From Gemmobacter lanyuensis (lineage in GTDB: Bacteria > Pseudomonadota > Alphaproteobacteria > Rhodobacterales > Rhodobacteraceae): a stretch of 64,000 nucleotides of DNA. Below are positions 49,099 to 58,076 of this stretch, one piece after another (position 1 is the first letter of the stretch; each line of letters opens with the position of its first letter). The stretch covers positions 1-64,000 of the forward strand of contig NZ_BMYQ01000015.1 in NCBI RefSeq assembly GCF_014652355.1. Reading direction: 5' to 3'. Made by a program: the position numbers and the translations under genes. Below the pieces are notes generated by a model, which saw only the letters and a program-made list of their open reading frames with translations, was not told where the DNA came from and ran no database searches.

Positions 49099-50075
49099 TG
49101 GAACTTGTCTGCCCCGCCGGAACCCCTGCCGCCCTGCGCGCCGCGCTCGAGGCCGGGGCCGATGCCGTCTATTGCGGCTTTGCCGATGAAACCAATGCGC
49201 GCAACTTTCCCGGCCTGAACTTCAGCCGACCGGAACTTGCCGCCGCCATCGATCTGGCCCATGCGCGCGGCAAAAAGGTGCTGGTCGCGATCAATACCTT
49301 TCCCCGCGCGGGGGCCGAGCCGATGTGGCACCGCGCCATTGCCGATGCCGCGCGCTTTGGCGCCGATGCCATCATCCTGGCCGATCCGGGGCTCCTCGCC
49401 CATGCCGCAGACCGCCACCCAGACCAGCGGCTGCATCTGTCGGTACAGGCCGCCGCGGCCAATGCCGATGCGATCAACCTTTATGCGCGCGAATTCGGGG
49501 TGCGCCGCGTGGTGCTGCCGCGCGTGCTGTCGGTGGAGGAAATCGCCGCCATCACCCCGGAAATCAGCGTCGAGACTGAGGCCTTCGTCTTTGGCGGCCT
49601 GTGCGTCATGGCTGAGGGGCGCTGTTCGCTGTCGTCCTATGCGACCGGGCAGTCACCCAATATGAACGGCGTCTGTTCCCCCGCCAGCCATGTCGCCTAT
49701 GACAGTGCCGGGGGGCAGCAATCCGCGCGGCTGGGGGGCTATCTGATCCACCAGCGGCCGCAGGGGGCGACCATGCCCTATCCGACGCTCTGCAAGGGCT
49801 GTTTCACCTCGCGCGGAGAAACCGGGCATATCTTTGAAGACCCGGTCAGCCTTGATGCCTCACGCCTTGTACCCGCCCTGGCGCGGGCCGGGGTGACGGC
49901 CCTGAAGATCGAGGGGCGACAACGATCCCGTGCCTATGTGGCCGAAGTGGTGCGCGCCTTCCGTGCCGTCGTGGCCGCCATCGGATCGGACACGCCACCG
50001 CCCGCTGCCGCGCTGGCGCGTCTGGCCGAAGGTCAGGCTGCCACCACCGGCGCCTATGCCAAGACCTGGAGATGA
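49098..50075 (+). CDS. ubiU: UbiU, Fe-S subunit of the oxygen-independent ubiquinone hydroxylase
   Basis: A 325-residue peptidase-U32-family protein. Counting from MELVCPAG, Cys169, Cys176 (LCVMAEGRCSLSS), Cys193 (NGVCSP) and Cys232 (LCKGCF) fall at exactly the [4Fe-4S] ligand positions known for Escherichia coli UbiU. ATG 49098 gives the best family alignment; an ATG one codon earlier overlaps the ubiT stop. Forms a complex with UbiV. Operon with ubiT and ubiV. Confidence 0.93.
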   Translation: MELVCPAGTPAALRAALEAGADAVYCGFADETNARNFPGLNFSRPELAAAIDLAHARGKKVLVAINTFPRAGAEPMWHRAIADAARFGADAIILADPGLLAHAADRHPDQRLHLSVQAAAANADAINLYAREFGVRRVVLPRVLSVEEIAAITPEISVETEAFVFGGLCVMAEGRCSLSSYATGQSPNMNGVCSPASHVAYDSAGGQQSARLGGYLIHQRPQGATMPYPTLCKGCFTSRGETGHIFEDPVSLDASRLVPALARAGVTALKIEGRQRSRAYVAEVVRAFRAVVAAIGSDTPPPAAALARLAEGQAATTGAYAKTWR

Positions 50076-50077
50076 CC

Positions 50078-50956
50078 ATGGATTTGACAGTTGGCCCCAA
50101 TGCGTTCTTCTGGCCGGCCGAAACGGTGCGCGCCTTCTATGCCGCTTTGGCGGACGCCCCTGTTGCGCGCGTGGTGATCGGGGAATGGGTCTGTTCGAAA
50201 CGCCTGCCCTTCTGGCAGGATGAAATCCCGGTTGCGGTGGACACACTCTTGGGCGCGGACAAAGAGGTGGCGCTGTCTTCCCTTGCCCTCATCACCCTGC
50301 GGCGGGAACGCAAACTTGCCGCCGATCTGGTGCGCGTGGGCCTTCCTGTTGAAATCAATGATCTTTCCGCACTGATCCATCTAGAGGAAGGCACCCCTTT
50401 CTGGGTCGGGCCGATGGTGAATGTCTATAACGAAGGCACCTTGCGCTGGCTGGCGGCGCGGGGCGCGACCCGGGTCTGCCTGCCGCCCGAGCTGCCGCTG
50501 ACCTCGGTCCGGGTGCTGGCGGAAACCGGGCAGGGCCTGGGCGTCGCGATCGAAGTCTGGGGCCATGGCCGCGCGCCGCTGGCGATTTCAGGGCGCTGCT
50601 ATCACGCGCGCCTGCATGGGCGGGCCAAGGATTCCTGTCAGTTTGTCTGCGGCGATGATCCCGACGGGCGTGAGGTCGAAACGATGGAAGGCCAGCCCTT
50701 CCTGCGGGTGAACGGGGTGCAGACCCTGGGCCATCACACCCAGACCGCCCTGCCCCAACTGGCCGATCTGCGCGCGGCGGGGGTGTCATCCCTGCGCATC
50801 TCGCCGCAGATCAGCGATTTCCCGGCGATCTGCGCGCATTATGACCGCGCGCTGAAGGGTGGGTCCACCGCGCCGCCCGATCTGGCGGGGATGGATTGGG
50901 CCAACGGCTTTCTGGCGGGGCGGCCGGGAGTGGATTGGGCCGTCACGCAGAATTGA
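50078..50956 (+). CDS. ubiV: UbiV, Fe-S partner of UbiU
   Basis: A 292-residue peptidase-U32-family protein. Cys39 (GEWVCSKR), Cys174 (SGRCYHARLHG), Cys187 and Cys191 (DSCQFVCGDD) match the [4Fe-4S] ligand pattern of UbiV. GGAGATGACC puts the start at 50078, two codons after an alternative ATG. With UbiU and UbiT it hydroxylates ubiquinone rings without oxygen, using prephenate as donor in the known system. The stop codon lies within the next FNR box. Confidence 0.93.
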   Translation: MDLTVGPNAFFWPAETVRAFYAALADAPVARVVIGEWVCSKRLPFWQDEIPVAVDTLLGADKEVALSSLALITLRRERKLAADLVRVGLPVEINDLSALIHLEEGTPFWVGPMVNVYNEGTLRWLAARGATRVCLPPELPLTSVRVLAETGQGLGVAIEVWGHGRAPLAISGRCYHARLHGRAKDSCQFVCGDDPDGREVETMEGQPFLRVNGVQTLGHHTQTALPQLADLRAAGVSSLRISPQISDFPAICAHYDRALKGGSTAPPDLAGMDWANGFLAGRPGVDWAVTQN

Positions 50957-50966
50957 TATAAATCAA
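50953..50966. promoter_or_regulatory. FNR box before the Crp/Fnr regulator
   Basis: TTGAT-ATAA-ATCAA, perfect FNR consensus. Transcription would start about 26 bases ahead of the regulator ATG (51027). It overlaps the end of ubiV. Confidence 0.75.
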
Positions 50967-51026
50967 TGCGCTCGCGCCCGCTTGAGGTGATACCCCGCTG
51001 AATGATCTTCAGCGCGGAGCCCGGCC

Positions 51027-51728
51027 ATGAAACCCCAGCATCTCGACCTTGCCCGCAATTCGATGCTGCTGGCCGATGCCCCCGATGATGTGGTGCGTGC
51101 TGTGCTGGCCACGGCGCGGCTGCGTCAGTTCGACCGCGGCGCCACGATCTTTCTGCAAGGGGAACGGGCCGAAGCGATCTATATCGTGGTCGATGGCTGG
51201 GTGAAGCTTTACCGCATCGCACCCAGCGGCGCTGAGGCGGTGGTGGGGGTCTTTACCCGCGGTCGCAGCTTTGGCGAAGCCGTGGCCCTGCGCCACGCCG
51301 CCTATCCCGTCGCAGCCGAGGCGGTAACGGATTGCACCCTGATCCGCATCGATGCCGATACCTTCATGCGCCAGATCCGCGAAAGCCCCGAGATTGCGAT
51401 TTCCATGCTCTCCTCGACCTTTGTGCATTTACAGGGGCTTGTCGCGCAGGTCGAGGCACTGAAGGCGCAAAGCGGCGCGCAACGGGTGGCGGAATTCCTG
51501 CTGGAACTGGCCGAATGCGAACAGGGCGCCTGCGAGGTGTTGCTGCCCTATGACAAGGTGCTGATCGCGGGGCGCCTTGGCATGAAACCCGAAAGCCTGA
51601 GCCGCGCCTTCGCCAAGCTGCGCGAACAGGGCGTGACGATCCGGCAGAACGTGGCGGTCATCGCCAATATTGCCCAGCTGCGTGACTTTGCCGAGGAAGA
51701 CCCTGCGCTGGCCTGGTCGCGCGGCTAA
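51027..51728 (+). CDS. Crp/Fnr-family regulator of the DNR/NNR type
   Basis: A 233-residue regulator. The cyclic-nucleotide-like sensory domain (about 20-130; RGATIFLQGERAEAIYIVVDGWVKLY, GRSFGEAVALRH) lacks the N-terminal Cys cluster of FNR, so it does not sense oxygen through Fe-S. The helix-turn-helix is AGRLGMKPESLSRAFAKLREQGV, typical of DNR/NNR regulators that respond to NO. An FNR box lies in front. Predicted to activate nir and nor through TTAAC-N4-GTCAA boxes. Confidence 0.82.
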   Translation: MKPQHLDLARNSMLLADAPDDVVRAVLATARLRQFDRGATIFLQGERAEAIYIVVDGWVKLYRIAPSGAEAVVGVFTRGRSFGEAVALRHAAYPVAAEAVTDCTLIRIDADTFMRQIRESPEIAISMLSSTFVHLQGLVAQVEALKAQSGAQRVAEFLLELAECEQGACEVLLPYDKVLIAGRLGMKPESLSRAFAKLREQGVTIRQNVAVIANIAQLRDFAEEDPALAWSRG

Positions 51729-51970
51729 CCGGCCAGCGCCAGCACGGCAAACAGCACCATCACCCCCGCAAGCCCGCGCCGGGCGCCCAGAAACCAGCCC
51801 GGCGCCTGCCGCAGTTCCAGATACTCACCTAAAATCAGTCGCGCCTTGCCATAGGCAAGGATCAGCGCGCCGGGCACCAGCACCGCCCGCGGCGGCGCGA
51901 GTTCTGCGAGCAGGACCGTGGCCCCGGTCAGCAAAAGAAGCCCGATCCAGACCTGCGTGATGCGCGTCAT
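51725..51970 (-). CDS. norF: NorF, small membrane protein of nitric oxide reductase
   Basis: An 81-residue protein with two or three membrane helices (IGLLLLTGATVLLAELAP, VPGALILAYGKARLILGEYL, GVMVLFAVLALAG). RLILGEYLELR with the basic helix is the cytochrome-oxidase-IV-like NorF signature. It overlaps the norE stop (ATGA) and shares stop sequence with the convergent regulator. Confidence 0.8.
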   Translation of the reverse strand: MTRITQVWIGLLLLTGATVLLAELAPPRAVLVPGALILAYGKARLILGEYLELRQAPGWFLGARRGLAGVMVLFAVLALAG

Positions 51971-52518
51971 AGCAGATAGACCACCGGCAAAAGCAGCACC
52001 CAGATCAGATCGACCATATGCCAGAAGGCGGTCGCAACCTCGACCCCCGCAGGCTGGGCGGACCACGCGACCCCGATCAGCAGCAAGATCCCCGCCGCCA
52101 CATGCGCCGCATGAAAGCCGGTCAGGAGGAAAAAGAAGGTGAAGAAGGGATGGCTTTCCATGCCGATCCCCTGATCGGCCAGCGCCGCGTAATCATGCGC
52201 CTTCAGGATCAGGAACCCGCAGCCCAGCAAAGCCGCGGCCAGAAGGCTGATCCGGCAGCGCGCGGCCGCCCCTGACCGTGCCGCGGCAAGCCCCCGCGCC
52301 GCCAACCAGCCCGAGGTGATCAGCAGCGCCGTATTTGCCGCCGCAACCGGCTGATCCAGCCGCACCTGCGCCGCGGCAAAGCCCGGGGGATCGGTCAGCC
52401 GCAGGCCAAGCAGAACCGCAAAGCCCGCGCCAAAGACCAGCAGCTCTGACAGGATCAGCACCCACATTAACAGCTCACCCGGCAGGGTGTCGGGCTGGGG
52501 GCGGGCGGCGACGGTCAT
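51967..52518 (-). CDS. norE: NorE, cytochrome c oxidase subunit III-like protein
   Basis: A 183-residue five-helix membrane protein of the COX3 family: GELLMWVLILSELLVFGAGFAVLLGL, FILKAHDYAALADQG, FFTFFFLLTGFHAAHVAAGILLLI, TAFWHMVDLIWVLLLPVVYLL. This is the pattern of NorE, which aids assembly or activity of nitric oxide reductase. Overlaps norD (ATGA) and norF. Confidence 0.88.
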   Translation of the reverse strand: MTVAARPQPDTLPGELLMWVLILSELLVFGAGFAVLLGLRLTDPPGFAAAQVRLDQPVAAANTALLITSGWLAARGLAAARSGAAARCRISLLAAALLGCGFLILKAHDYAALADQGIGMESHPFFTFFFLLTGFHAAHVAAGILLLIGVAWSAQPAGVEVATAFWHMVDLIWVLLLPVVYLL

Positions 52519-54455
52519 CCCTGCACCAGATGGCGATAGATCGCCGGCAGGGCCACGGTCAGCTTTTCCGCCTGCGGGATCAGGGCAAAGCCACCCTGCC
52601 CGAAGATGCGCGGGAACCAGCTTTTCGCCTCGCGGTCCACGGTGATGCCAAAGACCGCCTGGCCTGCACGGCGGGCCTCGCGCACGGCCATTCGGCTGTC
52701 CTCGATCCCGTGGCGGCCCTCATAGTGATCGAGGTCATTCGGCTTGCCATCCGTCAGCACGATCAGCAGCCGCCGCTGCCGCGCCTGCGTTGCCAGATCG
52801 GCCGAAACATGGCGGATCGCGGCACCGAGACGCGTGTAATGGCCGGGGCGCAGGGCGGCGATGCGGCCCTCAACTTCATCCGACATGGGTTCGGCAAAGG
52901 TCTTGGCGCATTGCACGAAAACACGCTGTCGCTTGAGCGAGGAGAAGGCATGGATGGCGAAATCATCGCCGCAGGCCTGAAGCCCCCAGGACAGCGCGGC
53001 CAGCGCCTCGCGCTCCACCTCGATCACGCTGCGCCCGCCATGGCCGTGGCCGGGGATCACGCTTTCGGTTGATCGCGACACATCCAGCAGGATCGACACG
53101 GCAAGGCTGCGGTTTTCCGTGCAGGTCTGGCGCCAGATCCGGTCGGTGCCTTCGCCGCAGGCCCGCAGATCGACCTGCGCGCGCACGGCGCGGTCGGTAT
53201 CCAGCTCATCCCCGTCGGGGTGGCCGGGGGTCGAGATGCGGGCGGGGCGCAGGGCCTCGAACTGGCGGCGGACGGCGCGGATGCGCGCGGCGGCGGCCGG
53301 ATCGCTGCGGAAGGCAGGTGTCGCCTCGGTCGCGGTCAGGGGCGCATGCAGCACCCGCGCATGGGCGGGCAGATAGGCGCCGGTCCGCATATCCCATTCG
53401 GGGTAGAGCGATTGGCCCGACAGCGCCTCGCGGTCCACATCCTCGGGCGCGAGGTCGAGGTGCAGCTTCAGCCGCGTGGCGGGCGCCTTGCTGATCTGGC
53501 CCAGACCGATTTCATCATGGTCATCAGCAGCCTTCTTGGCATCGTCCTGATCGTCGTCTTCAACCCGGCGGTTGAGGTTGAGGAATTCGGCCCAGCTGAG
53601 GATCGCTTCGAATTTATGCAGGATGAAACTGTCATTGCGGTTGGCCTGATCGGCCTTCCGGCGGCGGGCGCGATGGGTGCGGTTGCCCTCGCCCTCTTCG
53701 GGCGTGCCTTCGGTGGCGCGGGCCTCGACCGCCGTCGCCTCGGACCGCCCCTGCGCCCGCAGATCGGGCCAGAGCGTGATGGGGCGGAAAGGCCGATAGC
53801 CCCGGGGCGCGCGGGCGGCATCCGGTGCCAGCAACAGCCTTTGGGCCAGCGGCGGCAGGGGGGCGGGATCGCCCAGTTCCGCGCGGATCAGCGCCTCGAC
53901 CGCGGCTTCGGTGCCGGGCAGATGGGGCGTGCGGCGCAGGGTCAGCGTCGCGCGGGCGAGATCGGCGTAAAGCGCGCGCAGGCCCGGCGCATCCCGCAGG
54001 GTGGCCGCCACCGTGGCACGGGCGGCGGCAAGTCGCGCCAGATCGGCCTGTAGCGGATCTTCGGGCAGCTCCCCTCCGGCGGCATGGGCGGCCGAGGCCG
54101 CAAGCCAAAGGTAAAGCGCGGCATTCGCCTCGCGCAGCGGAAAGACGGCAAGGCTTTCGGGCAGGCGCAGCGTGGCGCCATCGAAACTAGCCCGCGGGGC
54201 GCTTTCGGCCCAAGTACCCAGCCGCCGCATCAGCGACAGCCGGTGATGCGAGGTTTCCTCGCCCGCGGCCTTCACCTCGACGGCAGGATCACCGCCGAGG
54301 CCGCGGAACAGGACTGCCAACCGTCCGCCCACCTCTGACAGGGGGACACGGGCTCCTTCGTGGACGGGATCAGCGTCCAGACGGCTGGCAAAGGCGTGCC
54401 ACAGTTTCCCGACGGTTTCTTCGGGTTCCCATGGCTCGAATTCGATCCGTGACAT
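52515..54455 (-). CDS. norD: NorD, VWA-domain protein for nitric oxide reductase maturation
   Basis: A 646-residue cytosolic protein that, with the AAA+ NorQ, inserts the iron or metal centre into NorB. A variable N-terminal half with acidic linkers is followed by a von Willebrand A domain at about 440-640; the MIDAS motif is in VSILLDVSRSTES (DxSxS), with LTDGKPND and the Thr in TRLGAAIRH nearby. ATG 54455 is preferred over an in-frame upstream codon. Overlaps norE by four bases. Confidence 0.9.
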   Translation of the reverse strand: MSRIEFEPWEPEETVGKLWHAFASRLDADPVHEGARVPLSEVGGRLAVLFRGLGGDPAVEVKAAGEETSHHRLSLMRRLGTWAESAPRASFDGATLRLPESLAVFPLREANAALYLWLAASAAHAAGGELPEDPLQADLARLAAARATVAATLRDAPGLRALYADLARATLTLRRTPHLPGTEAAVEALIRAELGDPAPLPPLAQRLLLAPDAARAPRGYRPFRPITLWPDLRAQGRSEATAVEARATEGTPEEGEGNRTHRARRRKADQANRNDSFILHKFEAILSWAEFLNLNRRVEDDDQDDAKKAADDHDEIGLGQISKAPATRLKLHLDLAPEDVDREALSGQSLYPEWDMRTGAYLPAHARVLHAPLTATEATPAFRSDPAAAARIRAVRRQFEALRPARISTPGHPDGDELDTDRAVRAQVDLRACGEGTDRIWRQTCTENRSLAVSILLDVSRSTESVIPGHGHGGRSVIEVEREALAALSWGLQACGDDFAIHAFSSLKRQRVFVQCAKTFAEPMSDEVEGRIAALRPGHYTRLGAAIRHVSADLATQARQRRLLIVLTDGKPNDLDHYEGRHGIEDSRMAVREARRAGQAVFGITVDREAKSWFPRIFGQGGFALIPQAEKLTVALPAIYRHLVQG

Positions 54456-54463
54456 GGCCGGCC

Positions 54464-55264
54464 TCACCCGAAAACGGCTGTCACAAGATCGCGGAGCCCG
54501 GCCTTCACATCCGGGTCATCGGTCAGGGGTTCGATCATGGCGGTGCGGATGGCCCGCTCGACGCCCATTCCCCCGGCAATCAAGGTGGCGGCATAGACCA
54601 CGAGGCGCGTGGAGATGCCCTCTTCCAGATCCTGCCCTTTCATCGCGCGCAGCTTGCCTGCCAGACGCACCAGCGGCGCCACGCGATCTTCGGCCAGCCC
54701 GCTTTCGCGCGCCACGACCGGAATTTCATGTTCGGCCCGCGGAAAGCCGAATTCGAGACTGACAAACCGCTGCCGGGTGGAAGGTTTCAGCGTTTTCAGG
54801 ATGTTCTGGTAACCGGGGTTGTAGCTGGCCACCAGCAGAAAGCCGGGCGCGGCCTCAAGCTCTTCCCCGGTGCGGTCGATGGGCAGGATGCGGCGGTCAT
54901 CGGTCAGCGGGTGCAGCACCACGGTCACGTCCTTGCGGGCCTCGACCACTTCATCCAGATAGCAGATCGCACCTTCGCGCACCGCGCGCGTCAGGGGGCC
55001 ATCGACCCAGACGGTTTCGCCCCCCTTCAACAGGTAGCGCCCGATCAGATCGGCGGCGGAAAGGTCATCATGGCAGGCGACGGTGTAAAGTGGCCGCCCC
55101 AGACGCGCCGCCATATGGGCGACGAAGCGGGTCTTGCCGCAGCCCGTCGGCCCCTTCAGCAGCACCGGCAGATCATGGGCGGCGGCGGCGGCGAAGACCT
55201 CGCATTCATCGCCCTGGGGGAGGTAGAAGGGGGCGTCGGCCCCCCTCGGCAGGTTTCCATCCAT
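54464..55264 (-). CDS. norQ: NorQ, MoxR-type AAA+ ATPase
   Basis: A 266-residue AAA+ protein. Walker A GPTGCGKT (38-45), Walker B CYLDEVVEARKD, sensor-1 ASYNPGYQNI and the arginine finger in PSTRQRFVSLEF. It partners NorD in activating nitric oxide reductase. Two earlier in-frame starts (ATG 55270, GTG 55273) overlap the norB stop; ATG 55264 has GGAGTGATGACC ahead. Confidence 0.93.
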   Translation of the reverse strand: MDGNLPRGADAPFYLPQGDECEVFAAAAAHDLPVLLKGPTGCGKTRFVAHMAARLGRPLYTVACHDDLSAADLIGRYLLKGGETVWVDGPLTRAVREGAICYLDEVVEARKDVTVVLHPLTDDRRILPIDRTGEELEAAPGFLLVASYNPGYQNILKTLKPSTRQRFVSLEFGFPRAEHEIPVVARESGLAEDRVAPLVRLAGKLRAMKGQDLEEGISTRLVVYAATLIAGGMGVERAIRTAMIEPLTDDPDVKAGLRDLVTAVFG

Positions 55265-55269
55265 GGTCA

Positions 55270-56634
55270 TCACTCCGCAGGCTGGTTGTAGCCGGGTTCG
55301 ATCACTTCACGGCGCGGGAAGGCCATCGCGTAGATGAACAGCACCGCCCCCAGCACCACCGCCACGCCCGAGCCAAAGCGCATCGCGTAGAAGAGCCAGA
55401 GCTGATCCTGCACATCCATATAAGCCTCGCCGTTCACGCGCTGCAGGTGGGTTTGCACCGTTCCCGCAAAGGTCAGTGTGAAGGTCATGAAGACCACGCC
55501 CGCCGACATCAGCCAGAAGGCCGCCATGTTCAGCACCTGGTTGTAGGGGTCACGCCCCCGCAGATGCGGCATGGCATAGCTGATGATCGCAAGGTTGAGG
55601 CAGACATAGGCGCCATAGAAGGCAAGGTGGCCGTGGGCTGCGGTGATCTGCGTGCCGTGGGTATAGTAGTTCACCCCATGCAGCGTGTGCAGGAAACCCC
55701 AGACCCCGGCGCCGAAGAAGGCAAGCGTCGCGCAGCCCAGGCTCCACAACAGGGCGGCCTTGTTCGGGTGATCGCGGCGGCCTTTCCAGACCATGACGAA
55801 GGCGAAGGCCATCATCCCGAAGAAGGGCACGACTTCGAGGCTGGAGAAGATCGAACCGATCCATTGCCAGTACCCGGGCGTCCCGATCCAGTAGTAATGG
55901 TGCCCCGTGCCCAGAATGCCCGAGAAGAGCGCGGTGGCGACGATGACATAAAGCCATTTCTCGATCACCTCGCGGTCAACCCCCGTCAGCTTGAGCATGA
56001 GGAAGGCGAGGATCGAGGCCATCACCAGTTCCCAGGTCCCTTCGACCCAGAGGTGGACGACATACCACCAGTACATCTTGTCGAGCCCGAGGTTCGACGG
56101 GTTGTAGAAGGCAAAGAGGAACAGCAGCGCCAGCCCCCAAAGCCCCAGCAGCAGGATATTGGTGATCGCGGTCTTCTTGCCCGCCAGCACCGTCATGCTG
56201 ATGTTGTAAAGGAAGATGAGCGCGGCCACGACGATGCCGACCTTGACCCAGAGCGGCTGCTCCAGAAATTCGCGCCCGCCATTCCCCATCAGGAAATTGC
56301 CGTCAAAGAGGTTGAACAGATAGGTCACCACCACCCCGGCCGTGCCGATGACGAAGATCGCCAGCTGCAAAAGGGCCAGTTTGGGGGAATGGATCTCACG
56401 CTCGGATTCTTCGGGCACCAGGTAATAGGCCGCGCCGAAAAAGCCCAATAGCAGCCAGACGATCAGGCTGTTGGTATGCAGCATCCGCCCGATGTTGAAG
56501 GGCAGAACCTCGGACAGGAAGTTGGGGCTGACATAGATCCAGCCCAGCACCAGCCCCAGCGTCACCTGCACCGCGAACAGCGCAAGGGCGACGGCGAAAT
56601 AGGCCAGCGCAATCTTTTGCGATTGGTATTTCAT
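55270..56634 (-). CDS. norB: NorB, nitric oxide reductase catalytic subunit
   Basis: A 454-residue 12-helix haem protein of the haem-copper family. Haem and FeB ligands are visible: His53 (RMLHTNSLIVW), His194 (VVHLWVEGTWEL) with Glu198 and Glu202, His245-His246 (GTGHHYYWIG) and the pair in THGTQITAAHGHLAFYG. The Glu in place of the Tyr crosslink of oxidases fits NO reduction to N2O. GGAGAACC precedes the ATG. 12 bases after norC. Confidence 0.97.
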   Translation of the reverse strand: MKYQSQKIALAYFAVALALFAVQVTLGLVLGWIYVSPNFLSEVLPFNIGRMLHTNSLIVWLLLGFFGAAYYLVPEESEREIHSPKLALLQLAIFVIGTAGVVVTYLFNLFDGNFLMGNGGREFLEQPLWVKVGIVVAALIFLYNISMTVLAGKKTAITNILLLGLWGLALLFLFAFYNPSNLGLDKMYWWYVVHLWVEGTWELVMASILAFLMLKLTGVDREVIEKWLYVIVATALFSGILGTGHHYYWIGTPGYWQWIGSIFSSLEVVPFFGMMAFAFVMVWKGRRDHPNKAALLWSLGCATLAFFGAGVWGFLHTLHGVNYYTHGTQITAAHGHLAFYGAYVCLNLAIISYAMPHLRGRDPYNQVLNMAAFWLMSAGVVFMTFTLTFAGTVQTHLQRVNGEAYMDVQDQLWLFYAMRFGSGVAVVLGAVLFIYAMAFPRREVIEPGYNQPAE

Positions 56635-56645
56635 GATGGTTCTCC

Positions 56646-57098
56646 TCAGCCCGCGTCATTCGGGGGCCAGTCCTGCGCGCGGATCGTGTTGGTCCACATC
56701 AGGAAGTCGGTCAGCTGGTGCAGCTCTTCGTCAGTCAGGTTGAATTGCGGCATCTGGCGGCGGCCCTCGATGCCGGTGGGCTGGGCCTCCATCCAGCCTT
56801 TGAAGGCGTCAAAGGCGGCGGCGGGGTCGTCTTGCACGCCCCAGCGGGTCATCACATTGCCCAGTTCGGGGGCGAAATAGGCGCCCTCGCCCAGGATCGA
56901 ATGGCAGTTCACGCAGGAATGTTTTTCCCACAGGTGTTTGCCCGCGGCGACGCTGTCGGTCAGCGTGGCGGTATTGGTCGAGGTGGTGACGATGTAGCGA
57001 TGCGACTGCAACGTCAGCCCCACGAAGATGAGGATGAAGAACAAAGACCCGCCGTAAAAGATGTTGCGGGCCATGCTCTTGGTCATTACTTCGCGCAT
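56646..57098 (-). CDS. norC: NorC, cytochrome c subunit of nitric oxide reductase
   Basis: A 150-residue membrane-anchored cytochrome c. One N-terminal helix (about 12-30, FYGGSLFFILIFVGLTLQ), haem-c motif CVNCH (62-66) and the Met ligand in GRRQMPQFNLTDEE. It feeds electrons to NorB. First gene of norCBQDEF, with a TTAAC-N4-GTCAA box centred about 73 bases ahead. An in-frame ATG at 57086 is possible. Confidence 0.95.
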   Translation of the reverse strand: MREVMTKSMARNIFYGGSLFFILIFVGLTLQSHRYIVTTSTNTATLTDSVAAGKHLWEKHSCVNCHSILGEGAYFAPELGNVMTRWGVQDDPAAAFDAFKGWMEAQPTGIEGRRQMPQFNLTDEELHQLTDFLMWTNTIRAQDWPPNDAG

Positions 57099-57163
57099 GG
57101 CGCGGATCCTTCCCTGAGCGGTTTATGGCCCTTTATCCCTGCCCTGTCGGGCGGGGCCGATCC

Positions 57164-57177
57164 TTAACAAAAGTCAA
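57164..57177. promoter_or_regulatory. NNR/DNR box before norC
   Basis: TTAAC-AAAA-GTCAA (57164-57177), identical to the box before nirS. It lies at the 3' end of the upstream nirX gene. Its centre predicts an mRNA start about 31 bases ahead of the norC ATG. Confidence 0.65.
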
Positions 57178-58076
57178 TTTGGCAGGAATGTTCTGTCAAA
57201 AGGCCGGGCCAGTTCCAGTCGCGCGCCGTGGAAGGCCGAAACGGCGCGGTCGATCCCGTCGCGGGGCAGCAGGCAGCACGCGGTCGAGAGCGCATCGGCC
57301 ACTGCCGCCTGCGGGGCGGAGATGGACACGGTCTCCCACCGCGGCGCCTCGCCTTTTGGCCCAAGGATATGAGGACCCCCTGCCCCACCCAGCGGGCTGC
57401 CAAAGGGGGCGCTGGTGGCCAGGGCGCGGTCGGAGAGCGCCGCCGTGCCGATCTGTTCGCCGCCGGGGGTAGCGATTCCCGCCTGCCAGGCGCGGCCATC
57501 GGGGCGGCGGCCCAGGGCTGCGATTTCGCCCATGTCGATCAGCACATCCTGAAAGCCCGCGGCGCGGACCAGGGCTGCGATGCGATCCGCCGCCCAGCCC
57601 TGAACGATACCATTCAGTGTCAGCGCCATGCCGGGGCCAAGCCGGACCTCTTCGGGTCCGATCTCTACCCGGTCCCAGCCGATCCGTGCGCGGGCGGGGG
57701 CGGGATCATCCCCTTCCGCCAAGGCGCGCCAAAGGGGCTGCACCGTCGGGTCGAACAGCCCGCCGGTGGCCTGATGCACGGCACCGGCAAGGGCCAGAAC
57801 CTGGAACATCTCGGGCGTGGGGTGGGCAAGGCGGCCGTCGCGATTCAGTCGCGTCAGGGCGGAATCACGGTGCAGGGAAAACAGGCTTTCGATCCGCTCC
57901 ACCTCGGCCTCGACCCGGCGGAAAAGGCGCGGGCCTTGTGCCGGGTCTGCCCCCACCAGCCGCAGCGACAGCGCCCCGCCAAGCCCCCGCCCCTGCCAAT
58001 CCAGCACGGTGGCCGCCCGGCCGGGAGTGGCCAGTGCGGCCGCGGCCAGCAGCATCATTTGCCGCCGGGCGATCAT
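57174..58076 (-). CDS. nirX: NirX/ApbE-type FAD:protein FMN transferase
   Basis: A 300-residue protein of the ApbE/NosX fold with a Sec- or Tat-like signal (RRQMMLLAAAALATPGRAA). The fold runs from LFRRVEAEVERIESLFSLHRDSALTRLNRDG through TGGLFDPTVQPLW and the Gly-rich ALTLNGIVQGWAADRIAALV to the metal Asp in VADALSTACCLL. It attaches FMN to a Thr of NirI/NosR-type proteins; nirI is two genes upstream in the same run. Overlaps nnrS. The 3' end contains the norC box. Confidence 0.85.
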   Translation of the reverse strand: MIARRQMMLLAAAALATPGRAATVLDWQGRGLGGALSLRLVGADPAQGPRLFRRVEAEVERIESLFSLHRDSALTRLNRDGRLAHPTPEMFQVLALAGAVHQATGGLFDPTVQPLWRALAEGDDPAPARARIGWDRVEIGPEEVRLGPGMALTLNGIVQGWAADRIAALVRAAGFQDVLIDMGEIAALGRRPDGRAWQAGIATPGGEQIGTAALSDRALATSAPFGSPLGGAGGPHILGPKGEAPRWETVSISAPQAAVADALSTACCLLPRDGIDRAVSAFHGARLELARPFDRTFLPN

